Part shown: piece after piece, positions 6,996-16,254 of the stretch
How positions within the stretch are numbered: position 1 is the stretch's first letter
Layout: each line of letters begins with the position of its first letter
NCBI GenBank assembly: GCA_947468275.1
Contig: CANIKO010000001.1
Coordinates: forward strand, 124,001-188,000
Length of the DNA stretch: 64,000 nucleotides
From: Bacteroidota bacterium
Lineage (GTDB): Bacteria; Bacteroidota; Bacteroidia; NS11-12g; UBA9320
Reading direction: 5' to 3'
Translations under genes and position numbers: made by a program
The notes under the pieces: model-generated
Seen by the model: only the letters and a program-made list of their open reading frames with translations
Database searches by the model: none
Told to the model about the DNA's origin: nothing

Positions 6996-9917
6996 CTATT
7001 CTTTAATAATCAAAGTACGACTAATAAAAGGTTCGGTTTGCAAAATATAAAGTCCTTGGGCTATATTTTCAATATTTATCTTCATACTAGTTTCAGTTAA
7101 AATACCTGAGATTATCGTTTTACCTTGTTGGTCAATTATTTTGAAATTATTGAATAACAACTCTGGCGTTATTTTGAAATTAATCATAGAATTGGAAGGA
7201 TTCGGGTAAAGCTGAAGATTATTATTTCTGATTTTATAAATACCTCCTGATTTTAAAGTTAATGACGCACTTAGAGTGGTGTCAGCACATGAACCTTGGT
7301 TAAGTAAGCATCTAAAGGTTTGATTGTCATTGGCGGTAGTTAGATTGCTAATTATAAGTGTGTCTTTAGTCACTCCCTTAAACTGTCCTGCATTGCTCAA
7401 ATTTTGAAATCCTAATCCAATGTCCGTCTGCCATCTATAGGTGGTAATTCCGGGCAAGGTGGAGGTCACGTTAAAATAAGCAGAACTGGCGATAGCAGCC
7501 AATTTGTTTTTAGGTTGATCCACAATGATAGGCTTACAGGTAACAAATAGTGTTGCAATATTTGAAGTTTCTATGCATGCCCCTAAAGTTAATAGGCATC
7601 TAAATTTTTGATTATCGTTGCTGAAAGATAAATTCTTTATCGTTAGCGAGTCATTATTGACGCCACTGTATTGCCCGGCATTGCTGAGGTTTTGGTAGCC
7701 GAATCCAACATCCGATTGCCAGATAAATGAAACATTTGGTTCGGGTGAGTTCACAATCAAGATGGCGTTATCAGCTACAAAAGCAGTTTTATTTTTCGGT
7801 TGGTAATTAATTAAAGGTTTACAAGTTACTTTTAATGTGGCTGAGTTAGAGGTGTCATAGCAACCCTCTGAGGATAAAATACATCTGTAATTTTGGTTAT
7901 TATCGGCAAGTATCAGGTTTGAGATACTTAGTGTATCATTATTGACACCATTCACCCGTGATGAATTTGATAAATTTTGAAATCCGGTTCCCACATTGAA
8001 TTGCCATGAAAAACTAGAATTGGCATCAAAGGAAGTTACAATAAACAAAGCTTTTTCTCCCTCGTATTTATTTTGATTAGGGGGTTCTTTGGCTACAATG
8101 GGGTTACATAGGACATCAAGTGTTACAATTTTTGTTGAATCCTTGCATCCTTTGTAATTTAACATGCACTTGAATTGTTGATTTTTGTTCGACATATCTG
8201 TCGGATTGATAGTTAAAGAATCGGCAGTGGTGCCGTAATACTGACCGGCGGTATAAAGATTTTGAAATGCAGAACCAATTTTTGTTTTCCATTGAAATGT
8301 AGTGCCGGCATCAAGAACCGCAGATACAAAAATAGCCTTCGTCCCTTTAAATACAGTTGAGTTAGAAGGTTGATTCTTGATAATGGTTTTACAATTAACA
8401 GTAAGAGCGGCTATAGAAGAGGTTGAGGAGCATCCGTCGAAAGTGGCCAAACATCTGAATTTATAATTGTTATTGGAATACAAAAGATCCGACATTACCA
8501 AGGTGTCATTGCCAAAACCATTGTACTGGCCTGAATTGGTAAGGTTTTTAAATCCAGTTCCATCATCCTTTTGCCAAAGGAAAGTAGTGTTTGAATAAAG
8601 GGCCGTTACAATAAATTTAATATTTCCACCAACGGTTCCTGTTTGATTGGTGGCATCGTTTTTAAATATAGCAGTACAGGTAACGGATAAAGTAGCAGTT
8701 ATAGAAGTATCCGAACATGATTTTCCAATGGCAATGCATCTGAATTTGTGGCCATTATTGGTGGAATATTTTACATTAGAAATAGCTAGCTTTTTTGTTT
8801 TGGCACCTGAATATTGTCCACCATTAGAAATATCGGTAAAGGCACTTCCCGTATTAATCTGCCATTTATAGCTAGTGCCCGTATCATTGGATAAAGCGCT
8901 AAATTTAGCGGTGTCATATTGATTAACAGATTGGCTGTATGGTTCGGTAGATAATGCCGCTGAACAACTTGATTTAGGAGTGAATGACCATAAGTCTTTC
9001 AATGAAGCACCACCTACCGAGTATCCCGTGCCAATATAAATAGTTTTATTTATCAAAAAAGATACTGAACCGCCTCTAACGCTAATTGAACTTGGTATTG
9101 AATCTAATTTAGTCCAAGTATTCGCTGAGGCATCATATTGATAAATATCTTTAAAGTAATTAGTTAAATCATATCCGGTGCCTAAGTATCCTTTCTTGTC
9201 AATTTCAAAAGCAATGGCACCTGTAATAGCACCTATTGACACATCAGTAATCCTTGACCAAGTATCTTTCGCCTTATTATATTTCCAAACGTCTTTGGTT
9301 GGAGTGGCGGATGAGTTTATTCCTGTTCCAAAATAACCTACTCCATCCACAGTAAATCCTGCACCATGAGCTCTTGCGCCACCTGTAAAACCGGCTTTTT
9401 GTGTCCAAGCATTGGTGGCCGGAACATACATCCAAACATCAGATAAATAAGGAGTGCCACCAGGAGAACCAGTAATAACAAAGGCTGTATCATTTATAAC
9501 AAACCAACTAGCACCATATCTTGCCGCACCGGGAAATGTAGCTTTTGCCGCCCAAGAATTTGTACTTGGTGTATATTCCCATAAATCTTTTTGTGGAGTA
9601 CCTGCATTATTTGCACCCAAGCAAACATAGCCTTTGCCATTTATTACAAAGGCACTTGAAGCAAAACTTCCCCCTCCCGGGTAATTAGCTTTTTGTGTCC
9701 AAGTATTGCTTGACGGGTCATACTCATAAAAGTCATAAATTTTTGTGCTGCTCGAATTTTGGCCTAAACCCAAATACCCTTTTCCATTTATAGAAAATGC
9801 GATGCAACTATTTCTTGTAACGCCTGTTATATCTGTTTTTTGATTCCATACTTTTTGGGAAAAGGCTGAAATATTAATAATAAGGCTGAAACTAAGTAGA
9901 GATATTAAATTTTTCAT
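6996..9917 (-). CDS. Secreted Kelch / Ig-like repeat protein with T9SS type A sorting domain (copy 2 of tandem pair)
   Basis: A 973-residue exported protein. Signal peptide at residues 1-20 (ending SAFSQ); a Kelch beta-propeller of about six blades (residues 22-315), each with GKGYLGLG- or DLWEYTPSTNSW-like strands; six Ig-like repeats of about 95 residues (315-890), each with a Trp in FxWQ, the NLSNAGQY-type loop, a FRC Cys and a C-terminal TC or NC; and a C-terminal sorting domain beginning near LYPNPSNSMI. The tail marks it as a T9SS cargo, exported and usually cell-surface attached. Function is probably adhesion or glycan binding (inference). It lies 16 nt after its paralogue of exactly the same length; the pair is likely co-transcribed. 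Confidence 0.88.
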   Translation of the reverse strand: MKNLISLLSFSLIINISAFSQKVWNQKTDITGVTRNSCIAFSINGKGYLGLGQNSSSTKIYDFYEYDPSSNTWTQKANYPGGGSFASSAFVINGKGYVCLGANNAGTPQKDLWEYTPSTNSWAAKATFPGAARYGASWFVINDTAFVITGSPGGTPYLSDVWMYVPATNAWTQKAGFTGGARAHGAGFTVDGVGYFGTGINSSATPTKDVWKYNKAKDTWSRITDVSIGAITGAIAFEIDKKGYLGTGYDLTNYFKDIYQYDASANTWTKLDSIPSSISVRGGSVSFLINKTIYIGTGYSVGGASLKDLWSFTPKSSCSAALSTEPYSQSVNQYDTAKFSALSNDTGTSYKWQINTGSAFTDISNGGQYSGAKTKKLAISNVKYSTNNGHKFRCIAIGKSCSDTSITATLSVTCTAIFKNDATNQTGTVGGNIKFIVTALYSNTTFLWQKDDGTGFKNLTNSGQYNGFGNDTLVMSDLLYSNNNYKFRCLATFDGCSSTSSIAALTVNCKTIIKNQPSNSTVFKGTKAIFVSAVLDAGTTFQWKTKIGSAFQNLYTAGQYYGTTADSLTINPTDMSNKNQQFKCMLNYKGCKDSTKIVTLDVLCNPIVAKEPPNQNKYEGEKALFIVTSFDANSSFSWQFNVGTGFQNLSNSSRVNGVNNDTLSISNLILADNNQNYRCILSSEGCYDTSNSATLKVTCKPLINYQPKNKTAFVADNAILIVNSPEPNVSFIWQSDVGFGYQNLSNAGQYSGVNNDSLTIKNLSFSNDNQKFRCLLTLGACIETSNIATLFVTCKPIIVDQPKNKLAAIASSAYFNVTSTLPGITTYRWQTDIGLGFQNLSNAGQFKGVTKDTLIISNLTTANDNQTFRCLLNQGSCADTTLSASLTLKSGGIYKIRNNNLQLYPNPSNSMINFKITPELLFNNFKIIDQQGKTIISGILTETSMKINIENIAQGLYILQTEPFISRTLIIKE

Positions 9918-9933
9918 TTATTTTAAATAGATA

Positions 9934-12855
9934 CTAATTTTTAATTATTAAAGTTCTGGTTATAATCGGTTCGGTTTGTAATATGTAAACCCCGTTAGCC
10001 AAAGATTCAATTGTGATTTTGGTGTTATTATCTGTTAGGTTTCCTCCAACAATAATTCTTCCTTGCTGGTCGATTAATTTATAGGAGTTATTTGATAATT
10101 CGGAGGTGGTTTTAATATTAATAAAATGATTGCAAGGGTTAGGGAATACTATGATTCCTTTTTGCTCCAATGGAGCGATGCCAGTTGATTTTACAACTAA
10201 ACTTACACTATTAGAAGTATCGTTGCATGCCCCATTATTAATAACGCACCTAAAGGTTTGGTTATTATTACTATTTGTTAAATCATTAATAGTAAGTGTG
10301 TCTTTATTTACACCTTTGTATTGGCCTGCATTGCTAAGGTTTTGGAAGCCAAATCCAACATCTGATTGCCATTTAAAGGTGGATTTAGATTCTGTGACTG
10401 ATACATTGAAAAAGGCACTACCTCCAATGCTAGCTGATTTATTAATAGGTTGGCTAGATATTATGGTTCTACAAATAACCTGAAGGGTTGCAACCTCCGA
10501 AGTTTCTACGCAGGCTCCGAGGGTAAGGATACATCTGAATTTTTGGTTGTTATTTGAAATTGAGATATTGGAGATTGTTAATGAGTCATTGTTTACACCG
10601 TTATATTGCCCGGCATTACTTAGGTTTTGGTAGCCAAATCCAACATCGGACTGCCAAGCTAATGATGCATTAGGCTCAAGGCTAACTAGGCTTATAATCG
10701 AATTTTCAGATACAAAAGCCTTTATGTTTTTTGGTTGGGTATTGAGTAATGATTTACAACGCACAAGTAATGTCGCATTTTTGCTAGTATCAAAGCATCC
10801 GCCAGAGGATAAAATACATCTGTAAACCTTATTATTATCAGCTAAAATAAGATTTATAAGAGTAAGACTATCGTTGTTGGTACCTATAATATTGCCTGAA
10901 TTGCTTAGATTCTGGAAAGATATACCATTATTTATTTGCCATGAAAATGAAGTATTCGTTTCGTTTGACGAAACAATAAATAAGGCATTGGCTCCTTCAG
11001 TTTTATTCTGGTTTTGCGGATTTACTGAAACAAGCGGATTGCAGAAGACATCCAGTGAAATTATTTTTGTTGAATCGATGCATCCTTTATAATTTAAAAT
11101 GCACTTAAATTGTTGGTTTTTGTTTGACATATCTGTCGGATAGATAGATAGTGAATCAGTGGTAGTGCCTTTGTACTGGCCGGCGGTAAAAAGATTTTGA
11201 AAAGAGGATCCGATTTTTGTTTTCCATTGAAACGTGGTTCCAGCATCAAGAAAAGAAGTTACAAAAATGGCTTTCGCCCCTTTGTAGACACTCGCATTTG
11301 AGGGTTGGTTTTTAATAATTGTTTTACAATTAACAGTGAGGTTAGCAGTTGCTGAGGTGGAGGAGCATCCATCAAAAGTGACCAAACATCTGAATTTATA
11401 ATTGTTATTGGAATATAAAAGATCTGACATCGCCAAGGTGTCATTGTCAAAACCATAATACTGACCTGAATTGGTAAGGTTTTTAAATCCTGTTCCATCA
11501 TCCTTTTGCCAAAGGAAAGTAGTATTTGAATAAAGGGCCGTTACAATAAATTTAATATTTCCACCAACAGTTCCAGTTTGGTTGGTGGCGTCGGATTTAA
11601 ATATTGTAGGACATGTAACCGATAAAGTCGCAATAATAGAGGTGTCTGAACACGATTTTCCAATAGCGATGCACCTGAATTTATGGCCATTATTGGTAGT
11701 GGATTTTACATTTACTATGAAAAGTTTTTTTGTTTTGGCACCTGAATATTGGCCACCATTTGAAATATCAGTAAATGCACTTCCTGTGTTTATTTGCCAT
11801 TTATAAGAAGCCCCAGTATCCATTGAAGTTGCCATAAATTTGGCAGTATCATATTGATTAATCGATTGACTGTTAGGTTGTGTTAGTATATAGGCCGAGC
11901 AAATTGCTTTTGGTGTATACGACCAGAAGTCGTTTAATGACGTAGCGGAGGTGGTTCCGAAACCAGTACCATAATAGGCCGTTCTATTAATAACAAACCC
12001 AACTCCTGTTCCTCTTACACTTTGTGAACTCGGTATTGAATCTAATTTGGTCCAAGTATTGGCTGTAGGATCATACTGATACATATCTTTATAAAAATTA
12101 GTTAAATCTTGGCCAGTGCCAAGGTACCCCTTATTGTCAATTCCAAAGCCTATAGTTTGGCAAAAAGCACCTAATGGATAATCGGCAATACTTGACCAAG
12201 TATCTTTTGATTTATTATATTTCCATATATCTTTCCTAGCTGTGGTAGCACTTGTTATTCCTGTGCCAGCATAGCCAACACCACTCACCACAAAGCCAGT
12301 CGCATAGCACCGACTACCGCCTCCATAATTTGCTTTTTGAGTCCAAGTATTAGTGGCAGGTATATACATCCAAACATCCGAAAAATAAGGAGATCCTCCA
12401 GCATTTCCACCAATTAAAAAAGCGGTATCATTGATAACAAAACATCCACTACCATATCTGCCCGCACCCGGAAATGTGGCTTTTTGAGTCCACGTATTAG
12501 CGGTTGGATTATATTCCCAAAGGTCTTTTTGGTAAGTTCCAGTGCTTCCTACTCCAAAGCAAATATATCCTTTTCCATTTATAGCAAAACCTGTACAACC
12601 GGCGCTACCTGCTCCGGGATAATTAGCTTTTTGTGTCCATTGATTGGTCGATGGGTCGTACTCGTAAAAATCGTACAACTTTGCACCACTTGTGTTTTGT
12701 CCTAATCCCATATAGCCTTTGCCATTAACCGAAAATCCGGTGGCATTATTTCTTGCGCCACCTGGCACGTTAGTTTTCTGGTTCCATAGCTTTTGCGCAA
12801 AGCCGAATGGATTGAAAATTACACAAAAAATAAGAGAAAGGCAGGTCTTTTTCAT
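9934..12855 (-). CDS. Secreted Kelch / Ig-like repeat protein with T9SS type A sorting domain (copy 1 of tandem pair)
   Basis: Paralogue of the following gene with the same layout and length (973 residues): signal peptide (residues 1-20, ending FGFAQ), Kelch propeller of about six blades (22-318), six Ig-like repeats (about 320-890) with paired cysteines, and a C-terminal T9SS type A domain starting near VFPNPCNHFI and ending TRTLIIKN. The Kelch part and Ig repeats 1-3 are much more alike between the two copies than repeats 4-6, which looks like patchy gene conversion. A TACTTTG box, one base short of the -7 consensus, lies just before the ATG. Probable surface adhesin; ligand unknown. Confidence 0.88.
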   Translation of the reverse strand: MKKTCLSLIFCVIFNPFGFAQKLWNQKTNVPGGARNNATGFSVNGKGYMGLGQNTSGAKLYDFYEYDPSTNQWTQKANYPGAGSAGCTGFAINGKGYICFGVGSTGTYQKDLWEYNPTANTWTQKATFPGAGRYGSGCFVINDTAFLIGGNAGGSPYFSDVWMYIPATNTWTQKANYGGGSRCYATGFVVSGVGYAGTGITSATTARKDIWKYNKSKDTWSSIADYPLGAFCQTIGFGIDNKGYLGTGQDLTNFYKDMYQYDPTANTWTKLDSIPSSQSVRGTGVGFVINRTAYYGTGFGTTSATSLNDFWSYTPKAICSAYILTQPNSQSINQYDTAKFMATSMDTGASYKWQINTGSAFTDISNGGQYSGAKTKKLFIVNVKSTTNNGHKFRCIAIGKSCSDTSIIATLSVTCPTIFKSDATNQTGTVGGNIKFIVTALYSNTTFLWQKDDGTGFKNLTNSGQYYGFDNDTLAMSDLLYSNNNYKFRCLVTFDGCSSTSATANLTVNCKTIIKNQPSNASVYKGAKAIFVTSFLDAGTTFQWKTKIGSSFQNLFTAGQYKGTTTDSLSIYPTDMSNKNQQFKCILNYKGCIDSTKIISLDVFCNPLVSVNPQNQNKTEGANALFIVSSNETNTSFSWQINNGISFQNLSNSGNIIGTNNDSLTLINLILADNNKVYRCILSSGGCFDTSKNATLLVRCKSLLNTQPKNIKAFVSENSIISLVSLEPNASLAWQSDVGFGYQNLSNAGQYNGVNNDSLTISNISISNNNQKFRCILTLGACVETSEVATLQVICRTIISSQPINKSASIGGSAFFNVSVTESKSTFKWQSDVGFGFQNLSNAGQYKGVNKDTLTINDLTNSNNNQTFRCVINNGACNDTSNSVSLVVKSTGIAPLEQKGIIVFPNPCNHFINIKTTSELSNNSYKLIDQQGRIIVGGNLTDNNTKITIESLANGVYILQTEPIITRTLIIKN

Positions 12856-12948
12856 GCAACAAAGTAAAGTTTTTTTTTAAAATAAAACCAATAAAATAAT
12901 TATTGGAAGGCTCGCCTGTGGTTAAAATGTATTACTTAAATAAAATAG

Positions 12949-12956
12949 TAAATTTG
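12949..12956 (+). promoter_or_regulatory. Candidate -7 promoter element of the methyltransferase gene
   Basis: TAAATTTG matches the Bacteroidetes -7 consensus TAnnTTTG and lies 29 nt before the ATG at 12986. The -33 position has ATG (12927-12929) instead of TTG, so the call rests on the -7 box alone. Confidence 0.45.
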
Positions 12957-12985
12957 CCGCTTATTAAAACATCTGAAATAAAAGT

Positions 12986-13741
12986 ATGAAAGCAATGAAA
13001 TTTAAAGAAGAAGCTGACTGGACGGATGAGGTAACTCAGCGTTTTTGGGATAATATGGTAACAGAGGATGTTTTGTATTTTACCGAAGCAGTTGGTTTAG
13101 GGATTTTAAAATTGCTTAAACAGAAAATTGAATTGAAAGGGAAAATATTGGATTATGGCTGCGGAAACGGTACCATGATGGATTATTTATCCAAAGAAAA
13201 TCCAGATAATGAAATCTATGGTTTGGATTTTTCTCAAACTTCAGTTGAGACTTCCATTCGTAAAAATGCAGGTAATATCAATGTGAAAAAGATCATTCAT
13301 TTTTCGGAAATGGATAAAAATTTTACAGATAATTCGTTTGATGTTGTGTTACTAATTGAAACGATTGAGCATTTAAGAAGTGATTTATTAACCAATACTT
13401 TAAATATAATTCATCGGTTACTAAAGCCGGGAGGTTATATAGTGGTTACTACACCTTTTAATGAAGATTTAAAAGCCCATTCTATTTATTGTCCATTTTG
13501 TGACGCTGCTCATCACCATATGCAACATGTTCAGTCCTTTACAATCGATAGGCTTTCTTCAGTCTTGAAAGACCATCATTTTAATCCCAAAGATGTGAAT
13601 AATACTGATTTTTCATACTATCAGGATATAGTGGCATATTATAAATTGCATACGAAATGGTGGTTGAAAAACAAATTAGGAGTATCAAAACAATTGCCTT
13701 TTGAAAAAAAGCACTTGTATGGTATTGCACAAAAAAGTTAA
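12986..13741 (+). CDS. Class I SAM-dependent methyltransferase
   Basis: A 251-residue methyltransferase with motif I ILDYGCGNGTMMDYL (about residues 52-66), the SAM-binding IYGLDFSQTSVE (about 76-87) and the post-motif VVLLIETIEHLRSDLL, then LLKPGGYIVVTTPFNED (about 147-163). After this comes a Cys/His-rich stretch CPFCDAAHHHMQH (about residues 169-181), a feature seen in some glycan-modifying methyltransferases. It precedes a polysaccharide flippase by 63 nt on the same strand. Likely role is methylation of a surface-glycan sugar or lipid intermediate; the substrate is not readable. Confidence 0.87.
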   Translation: MKAMKFKEEADWTDEVTQRFWDNMVTEDVLYFTEAVGLGILKLLKQKIELKGKILDYGCGNGTMMDYLSKENPDNEIYGLDFSQTSVETSIRKNAGNINVKKIIHFSEMDKNFTDNSFDVVLLIETIEHLRSDLLTNTLNIIHRLLKPGGYIVVTTPFNEDLKAHSIYCPFCDAAHHHMQHVQSFTIDRLSSVLKDHHFNPKDVNNTDFSYYQDIVAYYKLHTKWWLKNKLGVSKQLPFEKKHLYGIAQKS

Positions 13742-13767
13742 AAAAAGTTGTTTAATAATCCATGATT

Positions 13768-13797
13768 TGAAGGTGAGCCTGAATAACTTTATTTTTG
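13768..13797 (+). promoter_or_regulatory. Candidate promoter immediately before the flippase gene
   Basis: TATTTTTG (13790-13797) fits the -7 consensus TAnnTTTG, and a TTG at 13767-13769 gives a spacing of 20 nt (consensus 19). The ATG at 13805 is only 7 nt after the box, so a transcript started here would have a leader of a few nucleotides. Confidence 0.45.
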
Positions 13798-13804
13798 ATA
13801 CTGT

Positions 13805-15304
13805 ATGGGCTTAATCATCCGGCAGTCTTTAAAGGCATCAATTAGTAACTATGTCGGGCTTGCTATAGGTTATATTAATATACTTATTTTAATGCCTAAA
13901 GTATTTCAACCGGCAGAGGTTGGAATAAGCAGATTTGTAATTGATATTTCTGGGGTTTTGGCGGGGTTTGCCAGTTTAGGGATTGCCTACAGCATGAGTC
14001 GTTTTTTTCCAAAGTTTCAGGATAAAAATAATTCTTATCATCATGGGTTTACATTTTGGGTTTATAGCATTCCTATACTTGGGTTGGTTTTGCTGTCGGT
14101 TGTTTTACTTATATCTGGGCCTTCTATACTTAATCTTTTAAAAGACGGAGGTTCCAACACCACTAATTACATTCACGTTATTTTGCCGTTGACAGTTATC
14201 ATGCTGTTTACAGTAGTCACCGAGCAGTATTGTGCCCAATTTGGTCGAATTGTGGTTGTTAATATTTTAAGAGAAAATGGCCTGCGACTTATTAATCTTA
14301 TATTGATTGTGTTGGCATGGAATGCTGTAATTTCATTTAATCAGTTTTTAGTTTGGTTACTTATATCTTATTTGGCCGTGCTGTTGGTGGATATTATGTA
14401 TTTGTTTAGCATAAATCCTTTATCATTCCGACCTGATTTTGGGTTTATAAAAAATCATAATTTCATAAAAAATGATTTTTTTGCGTTTAGCGGAATCACA
14501 ATTTTGGGAAGTTTTGGGCCACTTATTATTACCCGCTCCGATTATTTTTCGGTGAGTATAGCTGGGGGAGATAAACTTTTGGGTGTTTATTCTACTGCGT
14601 TAAGCATAGCTATTATGACTGAATTGCCCAAACGGGTTATTCTTCCTCTTTTGCAACCTATTATTTCAAAGCTCATTCACGAAGAAAAGTGGGCAGAATT
14701 AAAGGAGGTTGTAGGGAAGGGCAATATTAATCAGGTACTTATCGGGATGTTTATTTTATTAGGTCTTTGGTTTAATGCGGATAGTATTTATTCCTTAATG
14801 CCTAACGGCGAGCTATATAAGTCAGGTAAGTTTGTGATCTTGATACTCGGTATTGCTAAATTAATCGAGTTGTTTTCAATATTGCCAGGAATAGTTATTA
14901 ATAATTCACCCTATTATAGGTGGAATTTGGTGGTAATTGCGGTATGGCTTTTTGCTATTTTTATGACTTATCATTTAGCCGTGCCCATTTGGGGAATAAA
15001 TGGAACAGCCCTTGGAGTAGCCGCTGGTTATGCTTCATTTGCTGTGCTTAATACTATTATAGTTTATAAATATTATAAAATTCATTGGCTAGATATTAGC
15101 TGGATTAAAATCCTGATCCTTTTTCTAACTATGTTGGTAATACACCATTTTGTTCCTTATTTTGAAAATGTTTGGTTAAATATTTTTGTTCGATCCATAG
15201 CGTTAGTTTCTTTATTTGCGGGTTTGGTTTTTGGGTTAAAATTGTCCAAAGATTTAAATAATACTGCGATGCAATTAATTAAAGGGAAATTTAGATGGTT
15301 TTAA
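13805..15304 (+). CDS. Polysaccharide flippase (Wzx/MATE-like, MOP superfamily)
   Basis: A 499-residue polytopic inner-membrane protein with about 12-14 hydrophobic helices spread along the whole length. The N-terminal part, with [19 protein letters not shown] and later [20 protein letters not shown], is typical of oligosaccharide/polysaccharide flippases of the MOP superfamily. These move undecaprenyl-linked glycan units across the inner membrane. Location beside two methyltransferases, a glycosyltransferase and asnB supports a role in surface-glycan export. The 3' end overlaps the annotated queG reading frame by 10 nt if the first possible queG start is used. The exact glycan is unknown. 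Confidence 0.87.
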   Translation: MGLIIRQSLKASISNYVGLAIGYINILILMPKVFQPAEVGISRFVIDISGVLAGFASLGIAYSMSRFFPKFQDKNNSYHHGFTFWVYSIPILGLVLLSVVLLISGPSILNLLKDGGSNTTNYIHVILPLTVIMLFTVVTEQYCAQFGRIVVVNILRENGLRLINLILIVLAWNAVISFNQFLVWLLISYLAVLLVDIMYLFSINPLSFRPDFGFIKNHNFIKNDFFAFSGITILGSFGPLIITRSDYFSVSIAGGDKLLGVYSTALSIAIMTELPKRVILPLLQPIISKLIHEEKWAELKEVVGKGNINQVLIGMFILLGLWFNADSIYSLMPNGELYKSGKFVILILGIAKLIELFSILPGIVINNSPYYRWNLVVIAVWLFAIFMTYHLAVPIWGINGTALGVAAGYASFAVLNTIIVYKYYKIHWLDISWIKILILFLTMLVIHHFVPYFENVWLNIFVRSIALVSLFAGLVFGLKLSKDLNNTAMQLIKGKFRWF

Positions 15305-16239
15305 AAACCATGTCGGTTTCAATTACAAAAAACACATCGTTTGTCAAACAAATAGCCCTAGGTGCTGGGTTTAGCTATTGCGGTATTTCTAAAGCTGAGT
15401 TTTTGGAACTCGATGCTCCGCGACTTGAAAAATGGCTAAATGAAGGGAAGCATGGTACCATGCAATGGATGGAAAACCATTTTGATAAACGACTTAATCC
15501 TCAACTTTTGGTGCCAGGAGCAAAGTCTGTTATCAGTTTGATGTATAATTATTACACGCCCCAAAAACAGGTGGATCTTCAAGCGCCCATAATTTCAAAA
15601 TATGCCTTAGGCGAAGATTATCACACGGTTATTAAAGATAAATTATTTGACCTTGTAAGGAATTTGAAAGTTGAAATTGGGGATTTTGAAGGGAGGGTAT
15701 TTGTTGATTCAGCACCTGTAATGGAAAGGGCTTGGGCTGCCAAGAGTGGTTTGGGGTGGGTTGGAAAAAATAGTTTGCTAATCAATAAAAAAGCAGGAAG
15801 TTTTTATTTTTTGGCTCAAATTATTTGTGATCTAGAACTAACTCCAGATTTACCAATTAAGGATTATTGCGGAACTTGCACTGCTTGCTTGGATGCCTGC
15901 CCGACAGAAGCTATTTTGCCTAATAAGATTATCGATTCTAATAAATGCATTTCGTATCTTACCATTGAATTGCGAGATGAAATTCCTGCAGAATTTAAAA
16001 CTCAAATCGATAATAGAGCCTTTGGTTGCGATATTTGTCAAGATGTGTGCCCATGGAATCGGTTTTCAACCCCGCATTCCGAACCCCTATTTGAGCCCAA
16101 TCCCAAATTATTAAATATGAAAACCGAGGAGTGGTATGAAATAAATGAGTTGATTTTTGAAACGCTTTTTAAAAAATCGGCAGTAAAACGTACAAAGTTT
16201 AAAGGACTAAAGCGGAATATTGATTTTTTGAAATCTTAA
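15295..16239 (+). CDS. queG: Epoxyqueuosine reductase QueG
   Basis: A 314-residue iron-sulfur, cobalamin-dependent reductase that makes queuosine from epoxyqueuosine in tRNA. The N-terminal region has the [18 protein letters not shown] motif (about residues 50-67); the middle has [20 protein letters not shown] and WVGKNSLL (about 138-165), with the conserved Asp; and two 4Fe-4S motifs follow, [16 protein letters not shown] (about 190-205) and [11 protein letters not shown] (about 245-255). Two starts are possible: ATG 15295, overlapping the flippase by 10 nt, and ATG 15310 (Met6), which avoids overlap and is my slight preference. Length is normal for the family in Bacteroidota, which lacks the HEAT extension. 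Confidence 0.93.
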   Translation: MVLKTMSVSITKNTSFVKQIALGAGFSYCGISKAEFLELDAPRLEKWLNEGKHGTMQWMENHFDKRLNPQLLVPGAKSVISLMYNYYTPQKQVDLQAPIISKYALGEDYHTVIKDKLFDLVRNLKVEIGDFEGRVFVDSAPVMERAWAAKSGLGWVGKNSLLINKKAGSFYFLAQIICDLELTPDLPIKDYCGTCTACLDACPTEAILPNKIIDSNKCISYLTIELRDEIPAEFKTQIDNRAFGCDICQDVCPWNRFSTPHSEPLFEPNPKLLNMKTEEWYEINELIFETLFKKSAVKRTKFKGLKRNIDFLKS

Positions 16240-16254
16240 TTTTTTTTTAAAAAA

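Noticed and set aside
11259-11501. Second minus-strand frame within the Kelch/Ig gene
   Set aside because: It is an alternate frame inside an Ig repeat; the main frame is strongly supported by repeat similarity.
6996-12855. Repeated DNA that could suggest a CRISPR or tandem array
   Set aside because: The repetition follows the ~95-codon protein repeats and has no short conserved repeat with unique spacers.
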